A stretch of 64,000 nt of DNA from positions 290,093 to 354,092 of the forward strand of contig NZ_KQ949033.1 of assembly GCF_001514285.1 (NCBI RefSeq), given 5' to 3'. Shown here piece by piece: positions 45,396 to 57,211 of this stretch. The position numbers were made by a program, and so were the translations under genes. Numbering within the stretch: the first letter of the stretch is position 1; each line of letters begins with the position of its first letter. This DNA is from Streptomyces sp. DSM 15324. GTDB taxonomy: Bacteria; Actinomycetota; Actinomycetes; Streptomycetales; Streptomycetaceae. The notes under the pieces are model-generated. The model made no database searches. It saw only the letters and a list, made by a program, of their open reading frames with translations, and had not been told where the DNA came from.

Positions 45396-46226
45396 ATGAC
45401 CCGTACCGAGCGCCGTACCCGCCGCGCCGCGCAGGTGACCGGCGTGGGGGTCGCCGCGCTGCTGGCCCTGAGCGCGTGTTCCTCCGGCGACTCCGGCGAC
45501 ACGTCGGCCAAGTCGGACGCCTCGCCCTCCGCCTCCGGCTCCGCCAAGCTCTCCGGCACGGTCACGGTCTTCGCGGCCGCCTCACTGAAGGAGAGCTTCA
45601 CCGCGCTCGGCCAGGAGTTCGAGGAGGCGCACCCGGGCACGAAGGTCACCTTCAACTTCGGCGGCAGCGACACCCTGGCCGCGAGCATCACGGGCGGCGC
45701 CCCGGCCGATGTGTTCGCCTCCGCCAGCCCCAAGACCATGGCGATCGTGACCGACGCCAAGGACAACGCCACCGCGCCGGTCACCTTCGTACGCAACCAG
45801 CTGGAGATCGCCACCCTGCCGGGCAACCCCGACAAGGTCTCCTCCCTCAAGGACCTCACCAAGTCCGGGCTGAAGGTCGTGCTGTGCGCCAAGGAGGTGC
45901 CCTGCGGCGCCGCCGCCCAGAAGGCACTGGCGGCCGGCAGCCTCGAGCTCACCCCCGTCTCCTACGAGCAGGACGTCAAGGCCGCCCTGACGAAGGTCGA
46001 ACTGAAGGAGGCGGACGCGGCCGTCGTCTACAAGACCGATGTGCACGCCGCGGGTGACAAGGTGGAGGGTGTGGAGTTCCCCGAGTCCGCCGACGCTGTC
46101 AACGACTACCCGATCACCCTGCTGAAGGACGCCCCCAACGCCGAGGCCGCCAAGGCCTTCATCGCGCTGGTCCGCTCCGCCGACGGGCAGAAGGTCCTCA
46201 CCGAGGCCGGGTTCCTGCAGCCGTGA
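45396..46226 (+). CDS. modA: Molybdate ABC transporter substrate-binding lipoprotein
   Basis: A 276-residue protein. GAGGAGT upstream gives good spacing to ATG 45396; GTG 45393 is a possible alternative. A lipoprotein signal (ALLALSACSS) is followed by a Ser/Asp-rich linker and a ModA fold: VTVFAAASLKESFTALGQEF, FNFGGSDTLAASITGGAPAD, and the C-terminal FPESADAVNDYPITLLK. The Ser and Ala/Val side groups that coordinate the oxyanion in ModA lie in AAASLKES and GGSDTLA. It hands molybdate or tungstate to ModB, whose gene overlaps this one. Confidence 0.95.
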   Translation: MTRTERRTRRAAQVTGVGVAALLALSACSSGDSGDTSAKSDASPSASGSAKLSGTVTVFAAASLKESFTALGQEFEEAHPGTKVTFNFGGSDTLAASITGGAPADVFASASPKTMAIVTDAKDNATAPVTFVRNQLEIATLPGNPDKVSSLKDLTKSGLKVVLCAKEVPCGAAAQKALAAGSLELTPVSYEQDVKAALTKVELKEADAAVVYKTDVHAAGDKVEGVEFPESADAVNDYPITLLKDAPNAEAAKAFIALVRSADGQKVLTEAGFLQP

Positions 46227-47068
46227 CCCCACCCGCGAAGCAGGCCGCAGCGGACGCCCCGGAGGGCGGCCCGCGGCCCGCCCGCGTCCGCACGGGTGTC
46301 CCGCTCGCCCTGCTCGTCCCCGCCCTGCTCGGCCTGGCCTTCCTGCTCCTGCCGCTGGTCGCGCTCCTCGTCCGGGCGCCCTGGCACACCCTGCCCAAGC
46401 AGCTCACCAGCCCCGAGGTCTGGCAGGCCCTGCGGCTGTCCCTGGTCTGCGCCACGGCGGCGACCGCGGTGAGCCTGGTGACCGGGGTGCCCCTCGCCTG
46501 GCTGCTGGCCCGCACCGACTTCCCCGGCCGGGGCCTGGTCCGCGCCCTGGTGACCCTGCCGCTGGTCCTGCCCCCGGTGGTGGGCGGTGTGGCGCTGCTG
46601 CTGGCCCTCGGCCGCAACGGCGTGATCGGTCAGTGGCTGGACTCCTGGTTCGGCATCACCCTGCCCTTCACCACGGCCGGCGTGGTCGTCGCCGAGACGT
46701 TCGTGGCGCTGCCGTTCCTCGTCATCAGCGTCGAGGGCACGCTCCGGGCGGCCGACCCGCGCTACGAGGAGGCCGCCACCACCCTCGGCGCCTCCCGCTT
46801 CACCGCCTTCCGCCGGGTCACGCTCCCCCTGATCGCGCCGGGCATCGCGGCCGGCGCCGTGCTCGCCTGGGCCCGCGCCCTCGGCGAGTTCGGGGCGACC
46901 ATCACCTTCGCGGGCAACTTCCCGGGGCGCACCCAGACCATGCCGCTCGCCGTCTACCTCGCCCTGCAGAGCGACCCGGAGGCGGCCGTCGCCCTGAGTC
47001 TGGTACTCCTCGCCGTGTCGATCGCCGTCCTCGCCGGGCTGCGCGACCGCTGGATGACCGCGTCATGA
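46223..47068 (+). CDS. modB: Molybdate ABC transporter permease
   Basis: A 281-residue membrane protein from GTG 46223, overlapping the modA stop (GTGA). It has five to six membrane segments and the EAA-type loop (RYEEAATTLGASRFTAFRRV) that contacts ModC. The N-terminal ~25 residues are cytoplasmic and Pro/Ala-rich. It is translationally coupled to both modA and modC. Confidence 0.95.
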   Translation: MTPPAKQAAADAPEGGPRPARVRTGVPLALLVPALLGLAFLLLPLVALLVRAPWHTLPKQLTSPEVWQALRLSLVCATAATAVSLVTGVPLAWLLARTDFPGRGLVRALVTLPLVLPPVVGGVALLLALGRNGVIGQWLDSWFGITLPFTTAGVVVAETFVALPFLVISVEGTLRAADPRYEEAATTLGASRFTAFRRVTLPLIAPGIAAGAVLAWARALGEFGATITFAGNFPGRTQTMPLAVYLALQSDPEAAVALSLVLLAVSIAVLAGLRDRWMTAS

Positions 47069-48150
47069 CCACACTCGGCAAGGACACCGCCGGCCCCGCG
47101 CTCCGGCCCGGCGAGGGCCTCGACGCCCGACTCGTCGTCGACCGCGGCTCCTTCCGTCTCGACGTCGCCCTGACCGCCGCCCCCGGCGACGTCGTGGCGC
47201 TGCTCGGCCCCAACGGCGCGGGCAAGACCACCGCCCTGCGCGCCCTCGCCGGTCTCGTCCCGCTCACCGGCGGGCACCTCCGCCTGGACGGCGCGGCTCT
47301 GGAGCGCACCCCGCCCGAGGCCCGCCCGGTCGGCGTGGTCTTCCAGGACTATCTGCTGTTCCCGCACCTCAGCGCCCTGGACAATGTCGCGTTCGGCCCG
47401 CGCTGCCACGGCGCGGGCAGAGCCGAGGCCCGGGCCGTGGCCGCCGCGTGGCTGGACCGCATGGGGCTGGCCGCGCACGCCGGCACCAAACCCCGCCGGC
47501 TCTCCGGCGGCCAGGCCCAGCGCGTCGCCCTGGCCCGCGCCCTCGCCGTCCGCCCCCGCCTGCTGCTCCTGGACGAGCCCCTCGCCGCCCTCGACGCCCG
47601 TACCCGGCTGGAGGTGCGGGCCCAGCTCCGCCGTCATCTGGCCGAGTTCGCGGCGGTCGCCGTGCTCGTCACGCACGACCCGCTGGACGCCATGGTCCTC
47701 GCCGACCGCCTGGTCGTCGTCGAGGACGGCCGCGTCGTCCAGGAGGGCGGCCCCGCCGACATCGCCCGCCGTCCGCGCACCGACTACATCGCGCAGCTGG
47801 TCGGCCTGAACCTCTACCGGGGCCGGGCCGACGGCCACACGGTGCGCCTGGACACCGGTCCGGCCGTCACCACCACGGAGACCCTCTCCGGGCCGGTGTT
47901 CGTCGCGTTCCCGCCGAGCGCGGTCACCCTCCACCGCGACCGGCCCACCGGCTCCAGCGCCCGCAACCTCTGGCGGTGCGAAGTCGCGGGTCTGGAGACC
48001 CACGGCGACCAGATCCGGGCCGCCCTGACGGGCGAACTCCCGCTCGCCGCCGACCTGACGACCGTCGCCGCCGCGGAGCTGGACCTGCACCCGGGCACAG
48101 CGGTCTGGGCGACAGTCAAAGCGGCACAGACCCACGCATACCCGGCATGA
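47065..48150 (+). CDS. modC: Molybdate ABC transporter ATP-binding protein
   Basis: A 361-residue protein from ATG 47065, overlapping the modB stop by 4 bp. Walker A is GPNGAGKT (48-55), Q-loop VVFQDYLLFPHL, signature LSGGQ (146-150), and Walker B LLLLDEP with Glu171. The last ~120 residues are a TOBE-containing regulatory domain (PVFVAFPPSAVTLHRDRP, LDLHPGTAVWATVKAAQTHA), typical for ModC and able to bind oxyanion for trans-inhibition. It energises ModB. Confidence 0.95.
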   Translation: MTTLGKDTAGPALRPGEGLDARLVVDRGSFRLDVALTAAPGDVVALLGPNGAGKTTALRALAGLVPLTGGHLRLDGAALERTPPEARPVGVVFQDYLLFPHLSALDNVAFGPRCHGAGRAEARAVAAAWLDRMGLAAHAGTKPRRLSGGQAQRVALARALAVRPRLLLLDEPLAALDARTRLEVRAQLRRHLAEFAAVAVLVTHDPLDAMVLADRLVVVEDGRVVQEGGPADIARRPRTDYIAQLVGLNLYRGRADGHTVRLDTGPAVTTTETLSGPVFVAFPPSAVTLHRDRPTGSSARNLWRCEVAGLETHGDQIRAALTGELPLAADLTTVAAAELDLHPGTAVWATVKAAQTHAYPA

Positions 48151-48178
48151 ACGGCTCGGGGCCCTACCGTGGGTGCCC

Positions 48179-48607
48179 ATGACCCTGAGCATCCGCAACC
48201 AGCTCCCCGGCACCGTCACCGCCGTCCACCCCGGCGAGGTCATGGCCGCCGTCCAGGTCCGTCTGGACGGCGGACAGGTCCTCACGGCGGCCATCACCCT
48301 GGACGCCGTGCAGGACCTCGGCCTCACCCCCGGCACCGCCGTCCACGCGCTGGTGAAGTCGACGGAGGTCTCCCTGGCCACCCACCGAGTCGAGGGCCTC
48401 TCCATCCGCAACCAGTTCCCCGGCGCCATCACCGGGCTGACGACCGGCACCGTCATGGCCGTCGTGAAGGTCTCCGTGGCCGGCGGGGAGCTCACCGCGG
48501 CGATCACCAAGGAAGCGGCCGTCGACCTCGGGCTCTTTGTCGGCTCCGACGTCATCGCCCTGATCAAGGCGACCGAGGTGTCCCTGGCGACGGTGGCGAC
48601 GGCCTGA
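48179..48607 (+). CDS. Two-domain molbindin (tandem TOBE/Mop)
   Basis: A 142-residue protein made of two ~70-residue TOBE/Mop repeats: LSIRNQLPGTVTAVHPGEVM ... VHALVKSTEVSLAT and LSIRNQFPGAITGLTTGTVM ... VIALIKATEVSLAT. Such molbindins store or buffer molybdate inside the cell. It is the last gene of the mod cluster, 28 bp after modC, and ends just before a strong bidirectional terminator. ATG 48179 is used; GTG 48173 would add two residues. Confidence 0.92.
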   Translation: MTLSIRNQLPGTVTAVHPGEVMAAVQVRLDGGQVLTAAITLDAVQDLGLTPGTAVHALVKSTEVSLATHRVEGLSIRNQFPGAITGLTTGTVMAVVKVSVAGGELTAAITKEAAVDLGLFVGSDVIALIKATEVSLATVATA

Positions 48608-48617
48608 GAACGGGCGA

Positions 48618-48644
48618 GGGCCCGTCCGGCATCCGGACGGGCCC
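48618..48644. terminator. Bidirectional terminator between mod cluster and gcvP
   Basis: A perfect 12-bp stem, GGGCCCGTCCGG and its complement, closes a CAT loop. It lies 10 bp after the molbindin stop and 15 bp from the gcvP stop, so it can end both converging transcripts. Confidence 0.9.
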
Positions 48645-48659
48645 CGCACTTCCTGCCGA

Positions 48660-51545
<2,886 letters not shown>

Positions 51546-51605
51546 GTCTGAGGCCTCCTGGTCTGACGCGACCTTCGAGGGGCACCACGGCACGGGTGCC
51601 CGGAC

Positions 51606-51820
51606 GGCCTCCCCCTCTGTCATCTCAACCTGAGAGCTTCACCGGCCGCCACCGGGGCAGCCGGCTTTCACCGTCGGTGAGGACGGAGGCCGTCGACGCC
51701 GTCGACTTCCGTCCTGCTTTCCAGAGTGACCTCGTCCGCGCGGTACGTGTGCCTGAGAGATTCCGGGGAGGAGTTGCTCCTTCGGCGCCTCCGGTGATCT
51801 CCGGAGGACTCTCCCGCACG
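51606..51820 (-). promoter_or_regulatory. Tandem glycine riboswitch in the gcvP leader
   Basis: Read on the minus strand the first aptamer has GGGAGAGTCC, GCGCCGAAGGAGCAA, AATCTCTCAGGCA and a closing TCTGGAAAG. After a short linker a second aptamer shows GGTGAAAGCCGGC, GCTCTCAGG and GATGACAGAGGGGG. These are the family consensus blocks. The element ends ~60 nt before the gcvP ATG, leaving room for an expression platform. Glycine binding normally turns the cleavage genes on. Confidence 0.92.
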
Positions 51821-51938
51821 GGGTCAGCAGCCGTTGCCAGACTACCAGCGAGGTCCATGAGGACGGCTCGAGTGGCCGCTCGTCCCAATGTGTTCTTTTG
51901 TAGTGCTTACGGATGAGTTGCGACCAAGTGGAGGGCCC

Positions 51939-52310
51939 GTGCAGACCGACATCGATCCGCGCAACCTGATCGGCCGCAAGGCGTTCGACCGCAACGGCAC
52001 CAAGATCGGCACCGTCGACGAGGTCTATCTCGACGACGCGACCGGTGTGCCCGAGTGGGCCGCGATACGCACCGGGCTGTTCTCCCGGGACGCCTTCGTC
52101 CCCCTCGAACCCAGCGAGCTGGTCGAGGGCACCCTCCACGTCCCCTTCGACCGGGCCCTGATCAAGGACGCGCCCGACTTCGGCGTCGGCCGGCACCTCT
52201 CCCCGGAACAGGAACTCCAGCTCTACCACCACTACGGCCTGGACGTCGCCGCTCCCCCACCCCTCCCGGACCACGACTTCGGCCGCCTGGCAGGCACAGA
52301 CGAAGCCTGA
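51939..52310 (+). CDS. PRC-barrel domain protein
   Basis: A 123-residue protein from GTG 51939 with GGAGGG upstream. Residues ~5-85 form a PRC-barrel (LIGRKAFDRNGTKIGTVDEV, YLDDATGVPEWAAIRTGLFS, FVPLEPSELVEGTLHVPFDR). The tail (LSPEQELQLYHHYGLDVAAP) is the typical short C-terminal segment of actinobacterial PRC-barrel proteins, some linked to stress or RNA-related roles. It is divergent from the gcvP riboswitch leader; the 118-bp gap should hold both promoters. Confidence 0.9.
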   Translation: MQTDIDPRNLIGRKAFDRNGTKIGTVDEVYLDDATGVPEWAAIRTGLFSRDAFVPLEPSELVEGTLHVPFDRALIKDAPDFGVGRHLSPEQELQLYHHYGLDVAAPPPLPDHDFGRLAGTDEA

Positions 52311-53470
52311 CCTGGTCGCCCGCAGGGGACAGCACCAGAACGCTCCCCTTCACCACCCGGACGGCCGCCCCCCAGAGGCACGACGGTCCTCACCGTCCCG
52401 GTCACCCCCCTCCCCCGCCCCCACCCGTCCCCGAGGTCGCCGCCATCCCGGGCACCACCGTCCCCATGCACCCGCCATTCAGCACCAGCCCCCTCCCGGC
52501 GGTCCCCCGCCGTTCCTCGAGGGCCCCGCCATCCCGACGGTCCCCACTCATCCCCGTACGCCCGCCATCCGACGGCCACGGCCGTCCCCGTGCCCACCGC
52601 GTCCCGATGGGCCCCCGCCCCTCAAGGTCCTCGCCACCGCAGCGGGCACCCGTCCCAGTGCGCGCCGCACCATCCCGACGGCTCACGCCATCGTTGGGGG
52701 CCTCGCCCTCCCGGCCGTTCCCGCGTCCGCCGCGTCCCGATGAGTACCGCCCCCCTCGGGTCCCCGCCATCCCAGGCGGCACCCGACCCCATACGCCCCA
52801 CCACCCCGGCGGCACCCACCAACCCGGCGGTCTTCACCGCCCCGTGCGCCCCGCCATCCGGTGCGCACCGCCGACCTCCTGGTGTTAGACATCCCCTGCT
52901 CACAGCCATACCCGTGGGCACCGCCATCCCGCTGGGCACCGCGGCCCTTGCGGTCCTCTTCATCCCGGCGGTCACTGCCATACCGATGGTCGCCGCCCCC
53001 TGCACCTGCCGTCCCAGCGGCTGCCCTTCTTCCGGCGGTCCTACCCGTCCCCGTATGCACCGCCGCCCCCGTGCACCCTCCATTCCGCAGCAGCCACCCT
53101 CCTGGTGATCCTCACCGCCCCCGCGCCTGGCTATCCGGGGGCACCACAATCCACGAGGGCCCCGCAGTCCCACTGAGCACCACCATCCACGCCGTCCTAG
53201 GGCCACCACGCCCGGTCCTCCCCGTCCCGGGCGGTCCCACCCGTCCCCGTGCGCCCCGCCAGCCGGGGGCACCCATCCCCTTGGTGCTCGTCGTCCCCGC
53301 CGTAGCCGACCTCCCCGTGGCCCCCGCTGTCCCGGCGGCCGCCACCCGTCGCCGCCATCCCGGTACGCACCGCCGTCCCCGTTGGCCTCGCAGTCCCGCC
53401 CGCACCTCCCGCCCGCACCTCCGTCCCCACGGTCCCAGCCGGCCCGCAGGGCACCCGGTTACTCGGCGTC
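52311..53470. repeat. Long degenerate GC-rich repeat region, no gene called
   Basis: Between the PRC-barrel gene and dinB lies ~1.15 kb of diverged, C-rich repetitive sequence. Recurring modules such as CGCCATCCCG, CCCGTCCCCGTGC and GGCACCGCCATCCCG appear on the plus strand at irregular 25-40 bp spacing. Several long open frames cross it on both strands (for example 52861-53661 plus and 52622-53272 minus), but they encode simple Pro/Ala/Arg or Gly/Arg strings with no ribosome sites or families. It resembles the repeat block at 44.2-44.8 kb in style. Confidence 0.75.
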
Positions 53471-53479
53471 CCGGTGGTC

Positions 53480-54886
53480 CTACCCGCCCTCGCGCGCCCC
53501 GCCGGTCGCGAGGTCGCCGCCCTCCCGTTGGTCCCCGGCGTACTCGTCCGGTCTCGGCCGTACCAGTGGCAACGGCTCCGCCGCCGTCAGGGCCGGATCG
53601 TCCGTCCGGAAGGTCCGTACCCGCCCCGGCTCGGACTCCGGGGTCTCGAAGCGCACCGTGACCCGGCCCAGCCCGCTCCCCTGCACCCAGCCGTGCCCCA
53701 GCTCGGCGTGGACCACGTCACAGCCGGGACTCCACCGGTGCTCGGCCGGCCCGGCCTGCGGCACTGCGGACTCGCCGGGATCCTCCTCCTCGGCCCCGTC
53801 GCCCGGCTCCTCCCCCGCGGCCTGGGCGAACAGGTCCTCCTGGGTGAAGTCCGCCAGACCAGTGACACCGACCCCGAGCAGCCGCACCCCGCCCGTGGTG
53901 TCGACGGAGTCCAGCAGTCGCCCGGCGGCCTCCCGCACCACCGCCGGATCGTCCGTGGGCCCGCGGAGCGTCTCGGACCGGGTCAGCGTGGAGAAGTCGT
54001 AGCGGCGCACCTTCAGCACGATCGTCCGCCCGGACAGACCGGAGCCCCGCAGTCTGCGCACGCAGCGGTCCGCCAGCCGCTTCACCTCCAGCTCCACCCG
54101 CAACCGCTCATGGATGTCGACGTCGTAGGTGTCCTCGACCGAGACCGACTTGGCCTCCCGCTCCGCGACCACGGGCCGGTCGTCGCGCGCCAGCGCCATC
54201 GCGTACAGCCCCTGCCCGTGCGCCTTGCCCACGAGGCGCACGAGCTCGTCCTCACCGGCCTCGGCCAGCTCGTCGACCGTGGTGATCCCGGCCCGGCGCA
54301 GGTGGTCCCCCGTCGCCGGACCGACCCCGGGCAGCGTCCGCACCGGCATCGGCCCGAGCAGCGCCCGCTCGGTCCCTGGCTCGATGAGCACCAGGCCGTC
54401 GGGCTTGGCCTGCTCGGAGGCGATCTTCGCGAGCATCTTCGAGGCGGCCAGGCCCACCGACCCCGTGAGGCCCGTGACCGCCCGGATGTCCGCCCGCAGC
54501 CGAATGCTGGCCAGCCGGGCCGACTCGCCGTCCCAGGCCGCTCCCCCGGCCTCCAGGTCCACGAACGCCTCGTCCAGGCTCAACGGCTCCACGAGCGGCG
54601 ACAGCACCCGCAGCAGCCCCATGACCTGGTCGCTGATCCGCCGGTAGAAGGCGAAGCGCGGGACGAGGTAGGCGGCGTTCGGGGCCAGCCGGCGCGCCTG
54701 GGCCGTGGGCATCGCCGAGTGCACCCCGAAGGCCCGGGCCTCGTAGGAGGCGGTGGCCACCACCCCGCGCGGCCCGAGACCGCCCACGATCACGGCTTTC
54801 CCCCGCAGGCTCGGTTTGGACGCCTGCTCCGCCTGGGCGTAGAAGGCATCCATGTCGAGATGCAGGATCGTGGGCGCGTTTCTCAC
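53480..54886 (-). CDS. dinB: DNA polymerase IV (Y-family)
   Basis: A 468-residue protein from GTG 54886, required so that the N-terminal HLDMDAFYAQ motif (Asp11, Asp13) is included; a GGAGAT is just upstream. The palm motif PLSLDEAFVDLE (about residues 103-114) holds the catalytic Asp/Glu, and the helix-hairpin-helix near VRTLPGVGPATGDHLRRAGI follows, then the little-finger domain (IHERLRVELEVKRLADRCVR). An acidic, poorly conserved tail of ~110 residues (residues ~355-468) is added relative to E. coli DinB. It performs error-prone translesion synthesis. Confidence 0.93.
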   Translation of the reverse strand: MRNAPTILHLDMDAFYAQAEQASKPSLRGKAVIVGGLGPRGVVATASYEARAFGVHSAMPTAQARRLAPNAAYLVPRFAFYRRISDQVMGLLRVLSPLVEPLSLDEAFVDLEAGGAAWDGESARLASIRLRADIRAVTGLTGSVGLAASKMLAKIASEQAKPDGLVLIEPGTERALLGPMPVRTLPGVGPATGDHLRRAGITTVDELAEAGEDELVRLVGKAHGQGLYAMALARDDRPVVAEREAKSVSVEDTYDVDIHERLRVELEVKRLADRCVRRLRGSGLSGRTIVLKVRRYDFSTLTRSETLRGPTDDPAVVREAAGRLLDSVDTTGGVRLLGVGVTGLADFTQEDLFAQAAGEEPGDGAEEEDPGESAVPQAGPAEHRWSPGCDVVHAELGHGWVQGSGLGRVTVRFETPESEPGRVRTFRTDDPALTAAEPLPLVRPRPDEYAGDQREGGDLATGGAREGG

Positions 54887-54942
54887 ATCTCCGATGCTGC
54901 ACCACGCCACTGACAACGCAGCCGCCCCGCAGGGCGAAGGCT

Positions 54943-55629
54943 TCAGACCGCCCGGTTGCGCCGACGCGCCAGCTCGTCCGCCGGATTGGGCCCGACGAGC
55001 GTCTCGCCCGTGTCGACCCGTTCGCCGTGCAACTGCGACAGCGCGCCCTCCACGTCCCGCCAGACCACACCGACGGCGATCCCGAAGATGCCCTGACCGC
55101 CCTGGAGCAGTGCGTGGACCTCGTCGGGCGAGCTGCACTCGTAGACCGTCGCGCCGTCGCTCATCAGCGTCATCCGCTCCAGATCACGGAAGCCGCGCTC
55201 CCGCAGATGCTGGACGGCCGTGCGGATGTTCTGCAGCGACACCCCGGTGTCGAGGAACCGCTTGACGATCTTCAGGACGACGACGTCCCGGAAGCTGTAG
55301 AGCCGCTGCGTCCCCGACCCGTACGCGGGCCGCACGCTGGGCTCGACGAGGCCGGTGCGGGCCCAGTAGTCGAGTTGCCGGTAGGTGATGCCGGCGGCCG
55401 CACAGGCCGTCGGTCCGCGGTAGCCGATCTGCTCGGACGCCATGGACGCCGCCCCTCCGCTGCTCGGCACGGCCGCGGGTCGCTGCGGAGCCGCGTGCTC
55501 GGCCGCGCCGCCCTGGTGGGGATATCCCCTGCCCGGGCGTAGCCGAGAGCTCGGGGGAGGGTACGGACCGCTTCCCCCGACGCCGAGTCCGGGGGCACCC
55601 CCAGCCGCACCGTCGCCGCTGCTTCTCAC
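54943..55629 (-). CDS. MerR-family transcriptional regulator (Rv1830/McdR-like)
   Basis: A 228-residue protein from GTG 55629, chosen because GGAGGT lies 4-5 nt upstream; a shorter start at 55443 (MASEQ) is possible. The first ~60 residues are Gly/Pro-rich and likely disordered. A MerR helix-turn-helix follows (YRGPTACAAAGITYRQLDYW, YGSGTQRLYSFRDVVVLKIV) with a C-terminal dimerisation and ligand-like region (GGQGIFGIAVGVVWRDVEGA). The same gene neighbours DUF151, ftsR and garA across actinobacteria (Rv1830 in M. tuberculosis), where the product affects cell growth and division. Confidence 0.88.
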   Translation of the reverse strand: MRSSGDGAAGGAPGLGVGGSGPYPPPSSRLRPGRGYPHQGGAAEHAAPQRPAAVPSSGGAASMASEQIGYRGPTACAAAGITYRQLDYWARTGLVEPSVRPAYGSGTQRLYSFRDVVVLKIVKRFLDTGVSLQNIRTAVQHLRERGFRDLERMTLMSDGATVYECSSPDEVHALLQGGQGIFGIAVGVVWRDVEGALSQLHGERVDTGETLVGPNPADELARRRNRAV

Positions 55630-55873
55630 GCCGACCTCCGTCCTTGACCTGCCTTCTCGACGGTAGGCAGTCACCAGGGGTGCGTCAACGATCGCCACAC
55701 TCGCCACGCCGAGTGATAATCACCCTAGGAGTGGTTTCCCGCACCCCACCGCGGGGAAAGGCTAGCCGAATGCCTGGAGATGGAGCCGTAGGACGCCCGC
55801 ACGCGCCGCCGGCACGTGGCGGAAACAGGGCGGCCGGCCTGCGGCCCTCCTCACTCCGCAGGCCGCGCTCCGG

Positions 55874-56347
55874 CTACTGGTTGCTGGAACCGAAGTCCTC
55901 GGGCGAGATCTGGTCGAGGAACTCGCGGAACTTCTCCACCTCGTCCTCCTGCTCGTCCGGAATGGCGATGCCCGCGTCGTCGAGCACCGTGTCACTGCCG
56001 AAGATCGGCGTCCCGGTGCGCAGCGCCAGCGCTATGGCGTCGGACGGGCGCGCGCTCACCTCGACGCCGCTGGCGAACACCAGCTCCGCGTAGAAGACGC
56101 CCTCGCGCAGATCCGTGATGCGCACCTCGATGAGCTCCTGGCCGACGGCTTCCAGCACGTCCTTGAACAGATCGTGGGTCAGCGGTCGCGCGGGGGCCAT
56201 GCCCTGCTGGGCGAAGGCGATCGCCGTCGCCTCCCCCGGTCCGATCCAGATGGGGAGGTAACGGTCGCCTCCCACTTCACGCAGCAGCACGATCGGTTGG
56301 TTGGAGGGCATTTCGACCCGGACACCTACGACATCGAGCTCGTTCAC
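55874..56347 (-). CDS. Bifunctional nuclease (DUF151) family protein
   Basis: A 157-residue protein starting MNELDVVGVRVEMPSNQPIV and containing VLLREVGGDRYLPIWIGPGE, ATAIAFAQQG and ARPSDAIALALRTGTPIFG, the DUF151 core. Plant homologues have DNase and RNase activity; the bacterial role is not settled. It keeps the conserved position between the two MerR-type genes (Rv1829 equivalent). The C-terminus (DEVEKFREFLDQISPEDF) is a charged helix. Confidence 0.94.
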   Translation of the reverse strand: MNELDVVGVRVEMPSNQPIVLLREVGGDRYLPIWIGPGEATAIAFAQQGMAPARPLTHDLFKDVLEAVGQELIEVRITDLREGVFYAELVFASGVEVSARPSDAIALALRTGTPIFGSDTVLDDAGIAIPDEQEDEVEKFREFLDQISPEDFGSSNQ

Positions 56348-56431
56348 ACAGCAACCCTAGGCCGTGCCCGGGACGTTTGGGTAGTCGGGCCGGGAACGGG
56401 TGACCGATCCGCCCAGGGCAAAACCGGTGGC

Positions 56432-57169
56432 TCAGGGCAACCGGACGCCGAGAGCGGTCTGCACGAGCGCCGCGTGCAACCGGACCGTGAGCCCCGCCAG
56501 CTCCTTCGTACGGGCCTCGGCGTGCGCCCTGGTCTGCGGGTTGCGGTGCCGCTTCAGCGGGGCGACCACCTGGTCCACCAGCCCCGCCTCACGGTCGGCG
56601 GCGGCCTTCATCACCCGCAGGTGCCGGGGTTCGATCCCGAACCGCCCCAGCTCGGCGACGAGCCCGGCCACGGTGGCGGCCTCGGCGTCGTAGACCCCGT
56701 CCTCCAGCGGGACGAGCAGCCCGTAGGACTCCCACTCCACCAGCGCCGCCTCGTCGATCCCGGCGGCCGCGAGCAGCTCGGCCCGCCCGATCCGGGCCGC
56801 CGTGGGCCCCTCCACGGGCTCCGGAAGGGCTTCTCCGTCCCGCTGCCGGCCCACAGTCGGCAACGCGACGGCCTCGCCCCGCTCCATGGCGTCCAGATGC
56901 TCCCGGATCACCTTGAGCGGCAGATAGTGGTCGCGCTGCATCCTCAGAACGTGGCCCAGGCGCTCGACGTCCTGCGCGCTGAACTTGCGGTACCCCGAGG
57001 GGGTCCGCTGGGGCTCGATCAGCCCCTCCGCCTCCAGGAAACGGATCTTGGAGATGGTGACCTCGGGAAACTCGACCCGCAGCGCGTTCAGTACGGTGCC
57101 GATGCTCATCGCACCTGCGTCCGCGGCGGCGGTGCCGGATCCGGCACCGCCCCTCGGTGTTTGAAGCAT
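56432..57169 (-). CDS. ftsR: MerR-family regulator FtsR
   Basis: A 245-residue protein, ATG 57169 with AAGGGAAGG upstream. After a short Gly/Ala-rich start, the MerR helix-turn-helix region reads MSIGTVLNALRVEFPEVTIS, KIRFLEAEGLIEPQRTPSGY and FSAQDVERLGHVLRMQRDHY. The C-terminal half (IDEAALVEWESYGLLVPLED, GIEPRHLRVMKAAADREAGL) is helical, as in FtsR/Rv1828, which regulates ftsZ in corynebacteria. It follows garA as in mycobacteria, with a hairpin in the 42-bp gap. Confidence 0.9.
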   Translation of the reverse strand: MLQTPRGGAGSGTAAADAGAMSIGTVLNALRVEFPEVTISKIRFLEAEGLIEPQRTPSGYRKFSAQDVERLGHVLRMQRDHYLPLKVIREHLDAMERGEAVALPTVGRQRDGEALPEPVEGPTAARIGRAELLAAAGIDEAALVEWESYGLLVPLEDGVYDAEAATVAGLVAELGRFGIEPRHLRVMKAAADREAGLVDQVVAPLKRHRNPQTRAHAEARTKELAGLTVRLHAALVQTALGVRLP

Positions 57170-57186
57170 GGACCTTCCCTTGGTTC

Positions 57187-57207
57187 CCCCCGGATGGGCT
57201 CCGGGGG
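57187..57207 (-). terminator. Hairpin between garA-like and ftsR genes
   Basis: An 8-bp perfect GC-rich stem (CCCCCGGA with TCCGGGGG) and a 5-nt loop lie between the FHA gene stop (57212) and the ftsR start (57169). It may terminate or attenuate transcription into ftsR. There is no T-run. Confidence 0.5.
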
Positions 57208-57211
57208 AGGG

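Noticed and set aside
52590..53661. Open frames on both strands in the 52-53 kb repeat region
   Set aside because: They are low-complexity, overlap each other on both strands, and lack ribosome sites and families.
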